A stretch of DNA of 64,000 nucleotides, taken from NCBI RefSeq assembly GCF_947507565.1, contig NC_089177.1, positions 1,796,648 to 1,860,647 on the forward strand, written 5' to 3'. Position numbers and translations under genes: made by a program. Origin of the DNA: Oscarella lobularis. Taxonomy: Eukaryota > Porifera > Homoscleromorpha > Homosclerophorida > Oscarellidae. Shown in pieces: positions 31,481 through 40,243 of this stretch. Positions within the stretch are counted from its first letter, which is position 1. The number at the start of each line of letters is the position of its first letter. The notes beneath the pieces were generated by a model. It made no database searches, was not told where the DNA came from, and saw only the letters and a program-made list of their open reading frames with translations.

Positions 31481-33126
31481 TGAACTGACCTTGTGTGTAG
31501 GCGGTGAAGCAATAGAGAGAGCGGTAAAGAAATAAGTCACACAGGAGAGTAAATGTGGAGTCATTTACTTTGTGAAAATGATTTTGAGGGGAGGGAGGGC
31601 TTAGTTGCATGGCCTGTCGATTTCTGTGAAAGAGCCGTACACGGCCATACATCCCAGGCTTTTCTAAAAGCCAAAGAAAATGGAAAGAGAGTAGAACACC
31701 AATTAAATCATGTATTTATTATTCAAATCTCTAATTTCATCTTCAATAATGACTAATAATGGCTAAGGCCGTCTTTACGCCCTTCGCCGTCATCCGGAAG
31801 TCCGCTATGCGATTCCTGTAGCTTCCGGACCCTTTGGCATACGACCTCTGCAGGTGTGCACAGTCATTAGGTGTGCACAGTCATTAGAATGGATCTATGA
31901 GACTATTGCGAGCTCATCCCGTGGCCGTTATGCGTCCGTGCTTAAGATATGGGCCGACTATTGCATGCAGAATAGTCGCGCTCCCAAGTGCCCCATTTCC
32001 GAATGCACTCCCGCGGCATTTGGGTCGTGTCGATTGCCGCGTTCCCATTCGCAAACTGCGCGAAATCCTTCGAGGATATCTTCGTAGCAGTTATAGAAGC
32101 GCACGCCTTTGACGCTGCAGCAAAATCGCGTTGTTTCCACACCCGGAAGTGAAGTGAGCTACGCGAAACGACGCCTAATTTTGGAACGCAATATCTCTAC
32201 GACGAAGAGTTCAGCAATTTCCTACGATAAAAGTTAGAAAGTTTCCTTACAATGCGTGAGCGCCTATTCGCGAGACCGCGCGTTCGCGCAGTCGCCCACA
32301 AAACAGCCTTGAGGAGAGACACTTCGAAGTGACATTTCAATCTCTACAAGACGATCCCGAGAGAGTTGAACACAACGCCACGATGAAAAGTTAGATAAAT
32401 GCTTCTCCTACAAAAGCTGTTAAGGAAGTTATCCGTGCAAGATCGTCTTAGACACTAAAAACAGGGTTTTTTGATAAGACTGATCTCCGAAGATTATCTG
32501 GCCATTTTGACTGAGCTAACATGTATTTTTCTTAAATAGTACGGTAGAAGAAGCAGGCAGGCAATGCAAAAGTGACTACAAAGTACGAAAAATATTAAGC
32601 GAACAGAATTTGAATGACGCGCCTTTTAAGCGCGCGGTAGCGGATTGGAAGTTTATGGTGAAAGCACTGTAGGAAAACGGTTTTTATAGTCTTAGATGAA
32701 AGGGTGCGGAAGGAAGGCATGCGGTGCATGTGTAGTAGGCGATTAACATGACTTGCACGCCTTATTTCCCTGACGCGCTACAGTAGTTAGGTTAGATAGG
32801 CTGTAAGGGCGCCGGCGGGGTGGTGCACCCCGCGTGTGCTGCCGCTGTCATGGAGAAAAGAATAGGGTATAAACATTTTTTTTCAATAAAAACTAGAGAA
32901 TGATGGCCCGGTGTTCACCGTGTTGCCATCATGCAGAGCCTCCCACCGCTTACCGTACGCGAGTGCATAACATAGTGTGACGTCATAGTTTTTATGCTGT
33001 CACATATTCACGTTGTCATTACAGCCGTTAGCTACTACTAGTACAGCTCAGTCCTACCTACATACTGTAAATACAGTACTTGCATGATTGCTGTGTTTTC
33101 CTAATTAGGCGCTTTTCTGACGTACA
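31481..33126. other. No recognised gene
   Basis: AT-rich DNA with many stops. A 17-bp tandem (GGTGTGCACAGTCATTA, twice) lies near 31851-31884. At 31880-32140 an ORF contains SSSRGRYASVLKIWADYC, slightly like the N-terminal arm-binding part of a tyrosine recombinase, but no catalytic residues follow. The rest shows nothing I can support. Confidence 0.35.
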
Positions 33127-33267
33127 GTCGCTCGCTCGCCCTGCGTATGAAGGGCTTGCGGTGCGGGGCGTGGCCGTGACACGTGATGCTTAACGCGCAT
33201 CCCGTGACACCCCCTGCTCGGCACGCCGCCGAGGCAGGAAGGGGGCCCGAAGGCAAAGCCACCGGCC
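33127..33267 (-). repeat. PAT-type terminal repeat B2
   Basis: 141 bp, nearly identical to 33445-33586. Forms the 3' end of the element. The outer edge is set by loss of identity left of GTCGCTCGCTCG. Confidence 0.85.
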
Positions 33268-33319
33268 ACGCCCTGCGATCACGCCGGAACGGCGGAACCT
33301 TCGAGGGAGGGGGGGAGGG

Positions 33320-33435
33320 GAAAACAACGAAGACCGCGTGCGATTCTCGCATCCTCGTCCGTACAGCCAAAACCGACTGCGAAGGCTCGTTGCGCGACGT
33401 CATTAACTGCGGTTAACTCGGTCATTAACCTTCAT
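33320..33435 (-). repeat. PAT-type internal repeat A2
   Basis: 116 bp, matches A1 at 38144-38269 except for a ~10-bp segment (GATGTCGCGC) present only in A1 and scattered substitutions. Confidence 0.85.
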
Positions 33436-33444
33436 TAATGCCTG

Positions 33445-33586
33445 GTCGCTCGCTCGCCCTGCGTATGAAGGGCTTGCGGTGCGGGGGCGTGGCCGTGACA
33501 CGTGATGCTTAACGCGCATCCCGTGACACCCCCTGCTCGGCACGCCGCCGAGGCAGGAAGGTGGCCCGAAGGCAAAGCCACCGGCC
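33445..33586 (-). repeat. PAT-type internal repeat B1
   Basis: 142 bp, matches B2. Adjacent to A2 with a 9-bp junction (TAATGCCTG on the plus strand). Confidence 0.85.
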
Positions 33587-33666
33587 CAAACCAACCACAA
33601 CTACGCCTGCCGAGAGCACACGCGCGCCGATCCCAAACTATGCGCTCACGCCCCGTCGTAGACTGT

Positions 33667-34620
33667 TTATTTGGATGCGCCCGCCCCGCCCAATGAACTT
33701 GACACCTTCGCGATATCCGCCCCCGCCAGTCGAATGTAACGCTTGTACGCATTGCTTTTCCATCTGCCTAACGCTTTATCTTCTCTTCCGGGCATCCGAC
33801 GCGCGCCGCCGCCGTCGCAGCGCCAATCCGAAGGCTAAGACCGGAAAAACGATCGGCGTCGAATCCCCGCCTTCGCAGCACCTCCCGCATTGCGGCTACC
33901 AATCGCCGTCGCGTTAGCGGGTCCCTGTTCGGGAACCGGAACAGCGGGCCTTGCCCCGCCCCTCGTAACGCGAGGTATTGTAACAGCGCCGCTACGGGGC
34001 ACATTCCATCACGAACGCGCCCGAGGAACGCGAACGCTCCTTTTCCCAGTTGATCCGTCTTCGAGAACTTCACTCGGATCCGCGCCCATGACGGATTTTC
34101 CCGGTCGTCCACGGCGACGTCCGCGTAGGTCAAGTGCCGTCGCTCGTCGAACTCCTCCGTCGAATTCACGAGAAACTCGGCCGTGCGTAGGCACCCGAAG
34201 AATCCGACGCATGTGGCGGCCCACAGCAGCGCGCTTTCGTACCGATCGGTCAGCCCGCGCCACTCCGCCCGCAGCGCGCTCAGCGCCGCCGCGTCGATTG
34301 GTAGGCGTTGGTCCCCGCCGCTGCGCCCCTGCTCCGCCTGCTCTCGCTCGATTCCTCGCAGGACCAACGCCAACTGCGGTGGCCGCGGCGTCGTCGGATC
34401 CCCCCTTCCGCTTTCCACATGCAGATTCCGAACCGCCGAAAGGTATGCCCTAATCGTCGAAGCCTTGCGACCCTCCTCCGCGAGAGACGAGACAAAAAGA
34501 CACAACGTGTGTTCGCTTGTAGGTATTGGCGAGAGGGAAACCCTCTCGCAGAACTCCAGATACGCCCTCTGCGCCGACGAGTACGCTCTACGCGTCCCGA
34601 CGGCCAGACCGTGGCTCATG
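33667..34620 (-). pseudogene. Tyrosine recombinase of PAT-like element
   Basis: Begins at an ATG (34620-34618) that overlaps the TGA of the RT/RNase H ORF as ATGA. Visible parts: MSHGLAVGTRRAYSSAQRAY, STIRAYLSAVRNLHVESG, the first catalytic Arg in FFGCLRTAEF, and RIRVKFSKTDQLGKG. Where the His-x-x-Arg box should be, the sequence is SGLSLRIGA: His is replaced by Leu (CTT). A one-base loss after EEKIK (33768) moves the last part, with nucleophile Tyr in NAYKRYIRL, into another frame that ends at 33667. The recombinase is therefore very likely dead, though the rest of the element is well preserved. Confidence 0.85.
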
Positions 34621-36517
34621 TATCGCCGACGAGCGACTTCCAACTCGGCGATCCCCAGACGGGGTCCGCTGTCGCCCGTTCGTCGAGCGCCGCCACGATT
34701 TTCTCCGGAAGCTCTACCAGTTCCAGCCGCTTTCCCTGCAACACACCCAGTGTTGGCTCGCCTCTCGATAACGCGTCCGCGACTAGGTTCTGGGCTCCCG
34801 GCAGATGCTCCGCTCGTATCGTGCAGTTGAACTGAGCCGACGACATCATCAGCGCTCTCAGCAAGCGCAGCAGCGCCCCGTCTCGCGTCGACCCTGCATT
34901 GCACGCAGCCACCACCGTGCTGTTGTCCGATTCCAGCCGCACTGTGGAGCCGATCCAGCTTTTTCCCCATAGCAAACAGGCCGCCAACACTGAGTACATT
35001 TCCTTCGGGGCTATCGAGCAGCTCTGCCAGGCCGGCGTCCATCGCGCCGCAAATCCCCGCCAAGGCGTGGCAGAAACGAGCACAGCGCCGAAGCCCCACG
35101 AACCCGAAGCATCAGTTTGTAGCTGCGCTCGCGGCCGGCCTGTGTTCAGCGCCGACATCAAGCCGATGCCATTCCACTGAGTCGCAAATGCCAACCACCA
35201 CTCCACGTCGCGACGCGCTTCCTGGCTGACACGCACCCTATGGTGGAGCTCCTTCGGCACGCGAGACAGCTCGATCAGTCGCCGCACGAACGCGCGACCC
35301 GGGCGAATAATCGACGCCGCGTGATGAAGCGAGCCAATGAGCGACAAGAGCTCTCGTTTCGTCCACGCTCGCGACCACCGAAGCGAATGCAGCGCCTCCG
35401 TGAGCTTTTCCCGCAGTCGTCGCAGCTTCTCGGCCGGCAGGCGCAGCTCGCCGCTCACCGTATCTATTTGTATGCCGAGGAACTCCAGCGTCGTCGCCGG
35501 GCCGCCAATTTTTTGCAGCGCCACCGGCAAACCCAGCGTCCGACACGTTTCCAGTGCCCGCCGCAAATTCTCCGCGCATTCCTCCGAGCCTCGCCGACCC
35601 AAAAACAAGAAATCGTCCAGGTAATGAAGGCCGCAAGTGACCCCCTTTTCCCGCATGACCCACAGCAGCGCGTCGGCCACGGCCGAGAATATCTTGGGCG
35701 CCGAACGCAGCCCAAACGGCAGCGCCGCGTCCAGCCACACCTGCCCCTTCCACTGCACTGCCAGCAGCGGACGGTCCGCCGGATGAACGGGAACCATCCG
35801 GTAGGCCGCCTTTAGGTCCAACTTCGCTAGCACGGCTCCGTCCCCCAGTTGCAGCGCTAACCGCGCGGCGTCTTCCAGACGGGCATACTGCAGCCCCGCG
35901 AGCGCCGAACTCACCCCATCGTTGACGCTGGCTCCCTCTGGCGCCGATAGGTTCACGATGAGTCTCCACTTGCCCGGCTGATGCGGCTTAGGGATCACCC
36001 CAAAAGGGCTCACGTGGCATACAAGATCTTCCGGCGGGGGACCAACAAGCCGCCGCGCCCGTACCTCGCCGTCCAGATAGGCGTCTACGACTCCGGAATT
36101 AGCGTTTGCCGAGCCCATGTTACGACGAGCGCTCCGCAAAGGGCGAACGCGCTGGAAGCCAATGCGAAAACCCTGGGACAACCCCGAGCAAATGTACTGC
36201 ACAAATTGACGGTCTGTATGTGACGCTAAGCCGTCGACCCACTGTTCCACCTTGACCGGGGACGACACCGCAGCCAACGCGACCGGCAACGGCAACTCAG
36301 ACGACTGGTTGCACGCGGCCAATGCCGCTAGATCGTCGCCGTAACGGTACCGTCCGTTTATCACGTTGCACTCCGCGACCGTCACCGCGCCGCCTGCCAA
36401 CGAAAAGACGAAGCATAAGCACCCCACCGGAGTCGCCTCGCCGTCCCAGATACCAACACTACACAACAACACACCAACTCCACAAAAAAAAGAAAGGACA
36501 ACAGCAACGACCAACAC
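34616..36517 (-). CDS. DIRS reverse transcriptase-RNase H
   Basis: A 633-codon uninterrupted frame. After a hydrophobic, probably non-translated lead, the RT begins around PFGVIPKPHQPGKWRLIVNL. Catalytic motifs: AKLDLKAAYRMVPVHP, ALPFGLRSAPKIFSAVADAL and LHYLDDFLFLG. RNase H follows with QTDASGSWG, KEMY, LESDNSTVV and VADALSRGEP, giving all four acidic residues. The polymerase copies the element RNA into cDNA; RNase H removes the RNA. The true start is probably internal, since the first codons overlap ORF1. It stops at 34616 inside the recombinase start codon. It looks intact and could still work. Confidence 0.9.
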   Translation of the reverse strand: MLVVAVVLSFFCGVGVLLCSVGIWDGEATPVGCLCFVFSLAGGAVTVAECNVINGRYRYGDDLAALAACNQSSELPLPVALAAVSSPVKVEQWVDGLASHTDRQFVQYICSGLSQGFRIGFQRVRPLRSARRNMGSANANSGVVDAYLDGEVRARRLVGPPPEDLVCHVSPFGVIPKPHQPGKWRLIVNLSAPEGASVNDGVSSALAGLQYARLEDAARLALQLGDGAVLAKLDLKAAYRMVPVHPADRPLLAVQWKGQVWLDAALPFGLRSAPKIFSAVADALLWVMREKGVTCGLHYLDDFLFLGRRGSEECAENLRRALETCRTLGLPVALQKIGGPATTLEFLGIQIDTVSGELRLPAEKLRRLREKLTEALHSLRWSRAWTKRELLSLIGSLHHAASIIRPGRAFVRRLIELSRVPKELHHRVRVSQEARRDVEWWLAFATQWNGIGLMSALNTGRPRAQLQTDASGSWGFGAVLVSATPWRGFAARWTPAWQSCSIAPKEMYSVLAACLLWGKSWIGSTVRLESDNSTVVAACNAGSTRDGALLRLLRALMMSSAQFNCTIRAEHLPGAQNLVADALSRGEPTLGVLQGKRLELVELPEKIVAALDERATADPVWGSPSWKSLVGDT

Positions 36518-36581
36518 GCCGCCAGCGCGGCAACACCCGTCTGTGCACTACACGACCCCCTAAGCGCCGCTAGTCTTTTCC

Positions 36582-38125
36582 TTAAGCCCGCGGAACGCGC
36601 GTCACTGAGCGGTCCCGTTTTCGCTCCCCGTCCTCCTCGGCTCCCGGGCACTCGGCCACGGCCACCGCACTGCAGGCACTCGTGCCGGAACCGGCAAGCA
36701 GCGCCGTAACGACAGCTCTCGCGGTAATTCCAGTCGTAGCACGCCCCTTTTCCCTTCCTGCCGCGACCCGTGCGGCTCCGCTCGTCAGGCTCCGACGACA
36801 AGCGCCCCGGGCATTGACTCTCCGTGTGATACCGATCGCCGCAGCTGGCACAGCGCGCCGGCAGCGACGTCCCCGTTGCAGCCGCTTCCGGCCTCATAAA
36901 CGTACGCGGAAACAACGTGCCGTGCGGGCGAGACCAGTCCAGACCGGGCTGCGCCGCGGCAAGCGTACGGAACCGAACGTCGTACTCGCGCCACCGTTCC
37001 GCGGGGAACACGGACGCCTCCTGCAGAATCAGCCTCATGTACCCGAGCTTCATCGTCGCGTCGTCGCGATGACGTGAGCACCGAATGATTGTGTACGCCG
37101 CGAAGCAAGCGGCCCAACTCGTCAGGTCCGGAACCGGGCGGAGCCTCTTGCGAGTACCCGTAACCAACTCACTCAACGGATTGGCCTCCTTCAGCGTGGC
37201 CACCGGGGTGAGGTTCTCCGCCAGAAGCTCCGCCATGTCCACAAACTGCTTGGACACAATACGTGCCACCACTTTTCCGGGAATAGCCATGCCTTCGTTC
37301 AGGATGAACGGCGCTGGCGTAGCAGCTTCCGCGGAAGCGGCCCCTTTTAGCGCTTCCGCTAGCAGCGACACCGCCCCTTTCTTGCCCTCGTCCGCCGTGC
37401 CACCAACTGCCGCCGCAACGTCGGCGGCGACGCCCGTTTCCGCCACCGACCTGCCCGCTTCCCCGTTCGCCACCCGGAGGTCGTCCAACACTGGGATTTC
37501 TCCTAGAGGGAACGCCCCGAACGACCAATTAGCGCCACCGCCCTCCAGGCCAGCCTCGCACCCGGCGTGAGACCCCCAAACTGCCGTGCCCATCGGTCTC
37601 CCTCGCCGCCCACCGTCGGCCACCACCAACAATTCGACCACAACACCATGCGCCTGGCTCCCCGGCCAAGCAAGCCGAGTGGCATCGACGTCTTCCGCTC
37701 GCCACACCCCCAACGTGCTCGTCCCCGGTACGCGCGTGAAAAAAAAAAGAAACGTCTCGCGACGTGGGAATTCCGCGCCCGCATGGAAGAAACGACGACA
37801 ACCAACCCAAAAAGCAAAATCGGTCGCGGCTCTATCGCGCCGCGCAAGCTCGCCCACTTACCGTCTAACGGCGGCTGATTCCCCGCGGCGCGCCCTGAAC
37901 CGGAATTTCCCTCGTTCGCGGCCCCCGCGGGAACAACTCGCGCCTCGCCGAGCGCTTGCGTAGCCCCGGCCGCCGCTGCCGCCGTGAGAAGCATTTTCAG
38001 CTCCGGTTGTCCCATCGTGAACGTCGGTTGAGGCGGCGTGGCCAACGGCTGCGCGCTGCCAGCGTCCTGGCTGTCGCGGGCCGTCACTACGTCGTTGTCG
38101 GTCATCCCGAAGTTGTCGCTTGTCG
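36582..38125 (-). CDS. DIRS ORF1 (gag-like) with probable intron and three zinc fingers
   Basis: Exon 1 starts at an ATG giving MTDNDVVTARDSQDAG and contains QPELKMLLTAAAAAGATQAL; it meets a strong donor (GTAAGT) near 37862. The acceptor is probably the CCCTCTAG or AATCCCAG near 37490-37502, after which VLDDLRVANGEAG opens the conserved gag block (KGAVSLLAEALKGAA; AIPGKVVARIVSKQFVDMAE). Near the end are CASCGDRYHTESQC (CCHC), CYDWNYRESCRYGAACRFRH (CCCH) and a third knuckle, CLQCGGRG, which is broken by a frameshift near 36660; the shifted frame then gives AECPG and a stop at 36582. The protein should package element RNA. The intron is inferred from splice signals and from the missing similarity of the 37.5-37.86 kb stretch to other copies. 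Confidence 0.7.
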
Positions 38126-38143
38126 TACACGTAGAAGTTGAAA

Positions 38144-38269
38144 GAAAACAACGAAGACCGCGTGCGATTCTCGCGTCCTCGTCCGTACAGCGATGTCGCG
38201 CCAAAACCGACTGCGCAGGCTCGTTGCGCGACGTCATTAACTGCGGTTAACTCGGTCATTAACCTTCAT
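38144..38269 (-). repeat. PAT-type terminal repeat A1
   Basis: 126 bp at the element's 5' end. Identity with A2 stops after TTAACCTTCAT, which marks the element boundary at about 38269. Confidence 0.85.
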
Positions 38270-39187
38270 AAATGGCCACAAAACGCGCGCTAAGATCACT
38301 GTAGATCACTCGCTGCAAGACATACAGTGTCACTGTGTGTCAACGAAAATCACTCTAATGCCTATTCTAAACAGGGATGTCAGTTTGATTTTTGTGGGAC
38401 GTACTCCCAAAGATTTAAATTTTTTGCAAGTTTAGCGCGCGCTAATAAAAAAGTTTCTGAAATGGCAAATTTTGTAAAGGAAAGAACATTTTCAAATTCG
38501 CCGATAATAAATTTCTAAACAATGCACGTGAGAAGCCATTTATAGAGTGAGTTTCTTTCTAACTTGATCCCTAACGGAAAAAAATGCATTTCTATTTACG
38601 TCACGTGACATCCGTTTCTTTCCACCGAATTACTGTATTGAAAATCAAAGATAATGAAGTTTTAGAAAATGGTATAAAGTGACAGATGAGTTTATGAAAG
38701 CCGTCATATGTTGTTTGAAACTGGAAAAAAACGAACTTTTCTGTGTTCTTAGCAAAACGTATAGAAACGTTGTCTGCGGTGAAATCAAAACCGTTTTATA
38801 ACAAAATAGACGTAAATAGAAATGCTAGACTTCATTGGAAATCCTTGATGTGACGATCAAACGTCAAAACTACGCCAAATGTAAACTACGCTCTGAATTC
38901 CTCGCGCGCTACTAAAAGTCCCGTTTGGCCATTTATGCTGGCACGAGCTGCTGGCACGCAATGTACTGTTTTTGATAATGTGCTCTGTATTTGAGGAGGA
39001 CCTATGCATGTGTACGGGTCATATTTCCTGTTACCCGTACACGCGTACATACCCACCCATATACTGTACATGTGACTGGATACTTTTGATTGTGACGTCA
39101 GAGCGTGACAATCAAAACTGTCGCTTCGGTTTCTCAGCGCATTTATAACACGGAAAATAGCACAGATCAATTGGAAATAAGGGTTTC
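38270..39187. other. AT-rich spacer, no gene seen
   Basis: Many stops in all frames. A hairpin TTTTGATTGT..ACAATCAAAA at about 39088-39118 resembles one at 6085-6120, so a dispersed repeat probably spans part of this stretch. Confidence 0.4.
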
Positions 39188-39450
39188 TAAGCATTTTTTT
39201 CGTTTCTGAAAGAAAAACGCTTTATTGGCGCCGTAAATCGCCTTTTTCGGGTCACCGTTTTCGGCCCTATGTCACGCATGCGCTTTACAAAGTGAGGGTT
39301 TTTCTTATGTGACGTCACAATGCCGAGCGTGACGAACAGACAGACAGACAGACAGACAGACATACAGACACTTCCGGCCCTAAGATCACGTTTGAAAGAG
39401 CCTCCCTCCGTCGTTATACGGGCTCCACCCGTACAACTGTGGTGGTCGGC
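39188..39450. repeat. Dispersed repeat with GACA microsatellite
   Basis: The reverse complement matches 1272-1540 over most of its length: GAGCCGACCACC, GAGGGAGGCTCT, CAAACGTGATCT, (GTCT)n, GTGACGTCACATAAGAAAA, TTTGTAAAGCGCATGCG and AAAGGCGATTTA. It has no internal duplication here. Confidence 0.75.
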
Positions 39451-39488
39451 TCCATGATAAAACGAACACATTTTTCCCTTTGCGCGGG

Positions 39489-39606
39489 CAGTTTTTGATA
39501 ACGGGGTTTTGCCCAGGACCCCAGAAGAGCAGTTTTTGTTGACGGGGTCTTGCTCATGCAGGACCCCGTGGATGCAGTTTTTGTTGTGTAGGTCGTGCCC
39601 AGGACC
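39489..39606. repeat. Short tandem repeat, three ~45-bp units
   Basis: Three units share GCAGTTTTTGTTGACGGGG and CAGGACCCC, beginning near 39489, 39531 and 39576. No coding meaning. Confidence 0.7.
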
Positions 39607-40243
39607 CCAAATTCTTATCTACAAAGAAAGCGGATTAGGAGGAGGAGGAGGAGGAAAGCTGTCAACGCATTACCCACCTGTGATGGCAAACACCAGCCGT
39701 CTCCTGCCACAAACGCGTGCCTGCAATATTGCATACAGGCTTCCTTTTGCTGCAGCCTCAAAAGGCGCACGCCATGAAAATTGGGCAGTTTTTCGGTTCG
39801 GGGCCGCACAACCGCTTCAGCAGTTGATGTAAGCCTGTCGAGGAGTCGGTGGCAATTTAGACGTTATTGCCTCATACCACGGGAGGCATACAAGCAGTTT
39901 AGGTGATGGCAGCTTATAATTATGATACAAATCACCGGATCCGGGGGACTAGGTCGGTCGGGGACTCGAAAGAAGTTCCCCTCTACCCAGTCCACGGAAG
40001 AAGCGATGAAGTAGGTGGCACAGCAGCTCACAGCAGCTGTAGCTTTTATTTCATCTGTCCGGGCCCTGGCGAAAGTCCCGACAGCAACTGCCGTCTTTAC
40101 GCGATTGTTCACCATATTGTGATGGATAGGTGTTTGATTCTAGAGAAGATTTCAGCGGCGCGTTGATTCGCAAATTTGAACTTACGTAAACTAAAAACAG
40201 CATCAAAAAATTAGCTCTATCACTCAACTGAGAAATAATCCAG
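39607..40243. other. No recognised gene
   Basis: Likely 3' flank of the ZYG11-like gene. Open frames on both strands at 39864-40166 have no known motif. Confidence 0.4.

Larger units (their letters stand above)
33127..38269 (-). mobile_element. DIRS order, PAT-like retrotransposon with split direct repeats
   Basis: In element orientation (minus strand) the order is A1 (38269-38144), ORF1, RT-RNase H, tyrosine recombinase, B1 (33586-33445), A2 (33435-33320), B2 (33267-33127). A1 and A2 are near-identical ~120-bp blocks (GAAAACAACGAAGACCGCG .. TTAACCTTCAT), differing by about 10 bp inside. B1 and B2 are ~141-bp blocks (GTCGCTCGCTCGCCCTGCG .. CAAAGCCACCGGCC). This A1-ORFs-B1-A2-B2 layout is the PAT type of split repeat within DIRS elements, in which the B1-A2 junction templates the ends of a circular DNA. 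No target duplication is expected or seen. Confidence 0.9.

Noticed and set aside
31854-32142. Tyrosine recombinase fragment
   Set aside because: Only a weak resemblance in one helix; no Arg, His-x-x-Arg or Tyr motif follows.
33890-34835. Long plus-strand ORFs over the DIRS recombinase
   Set aside because: Shadows of the GC-rich minus-strand recombinase; they carry no motif, and the minus strand has clear catalytic residues.
35238-35969. 243-codon minus ORF overlapping the RT
   Set aside because: Out-of-frame shadow of the RT/RNase H ORF with Gly/Arg-rich composition.
37503-38237. 244-codon ORF as one continuous ORF1 exon
   Set aside because: A strong GTAAGT donor at about 37862 and loss of similarity after it show that the second half reads into an intron.
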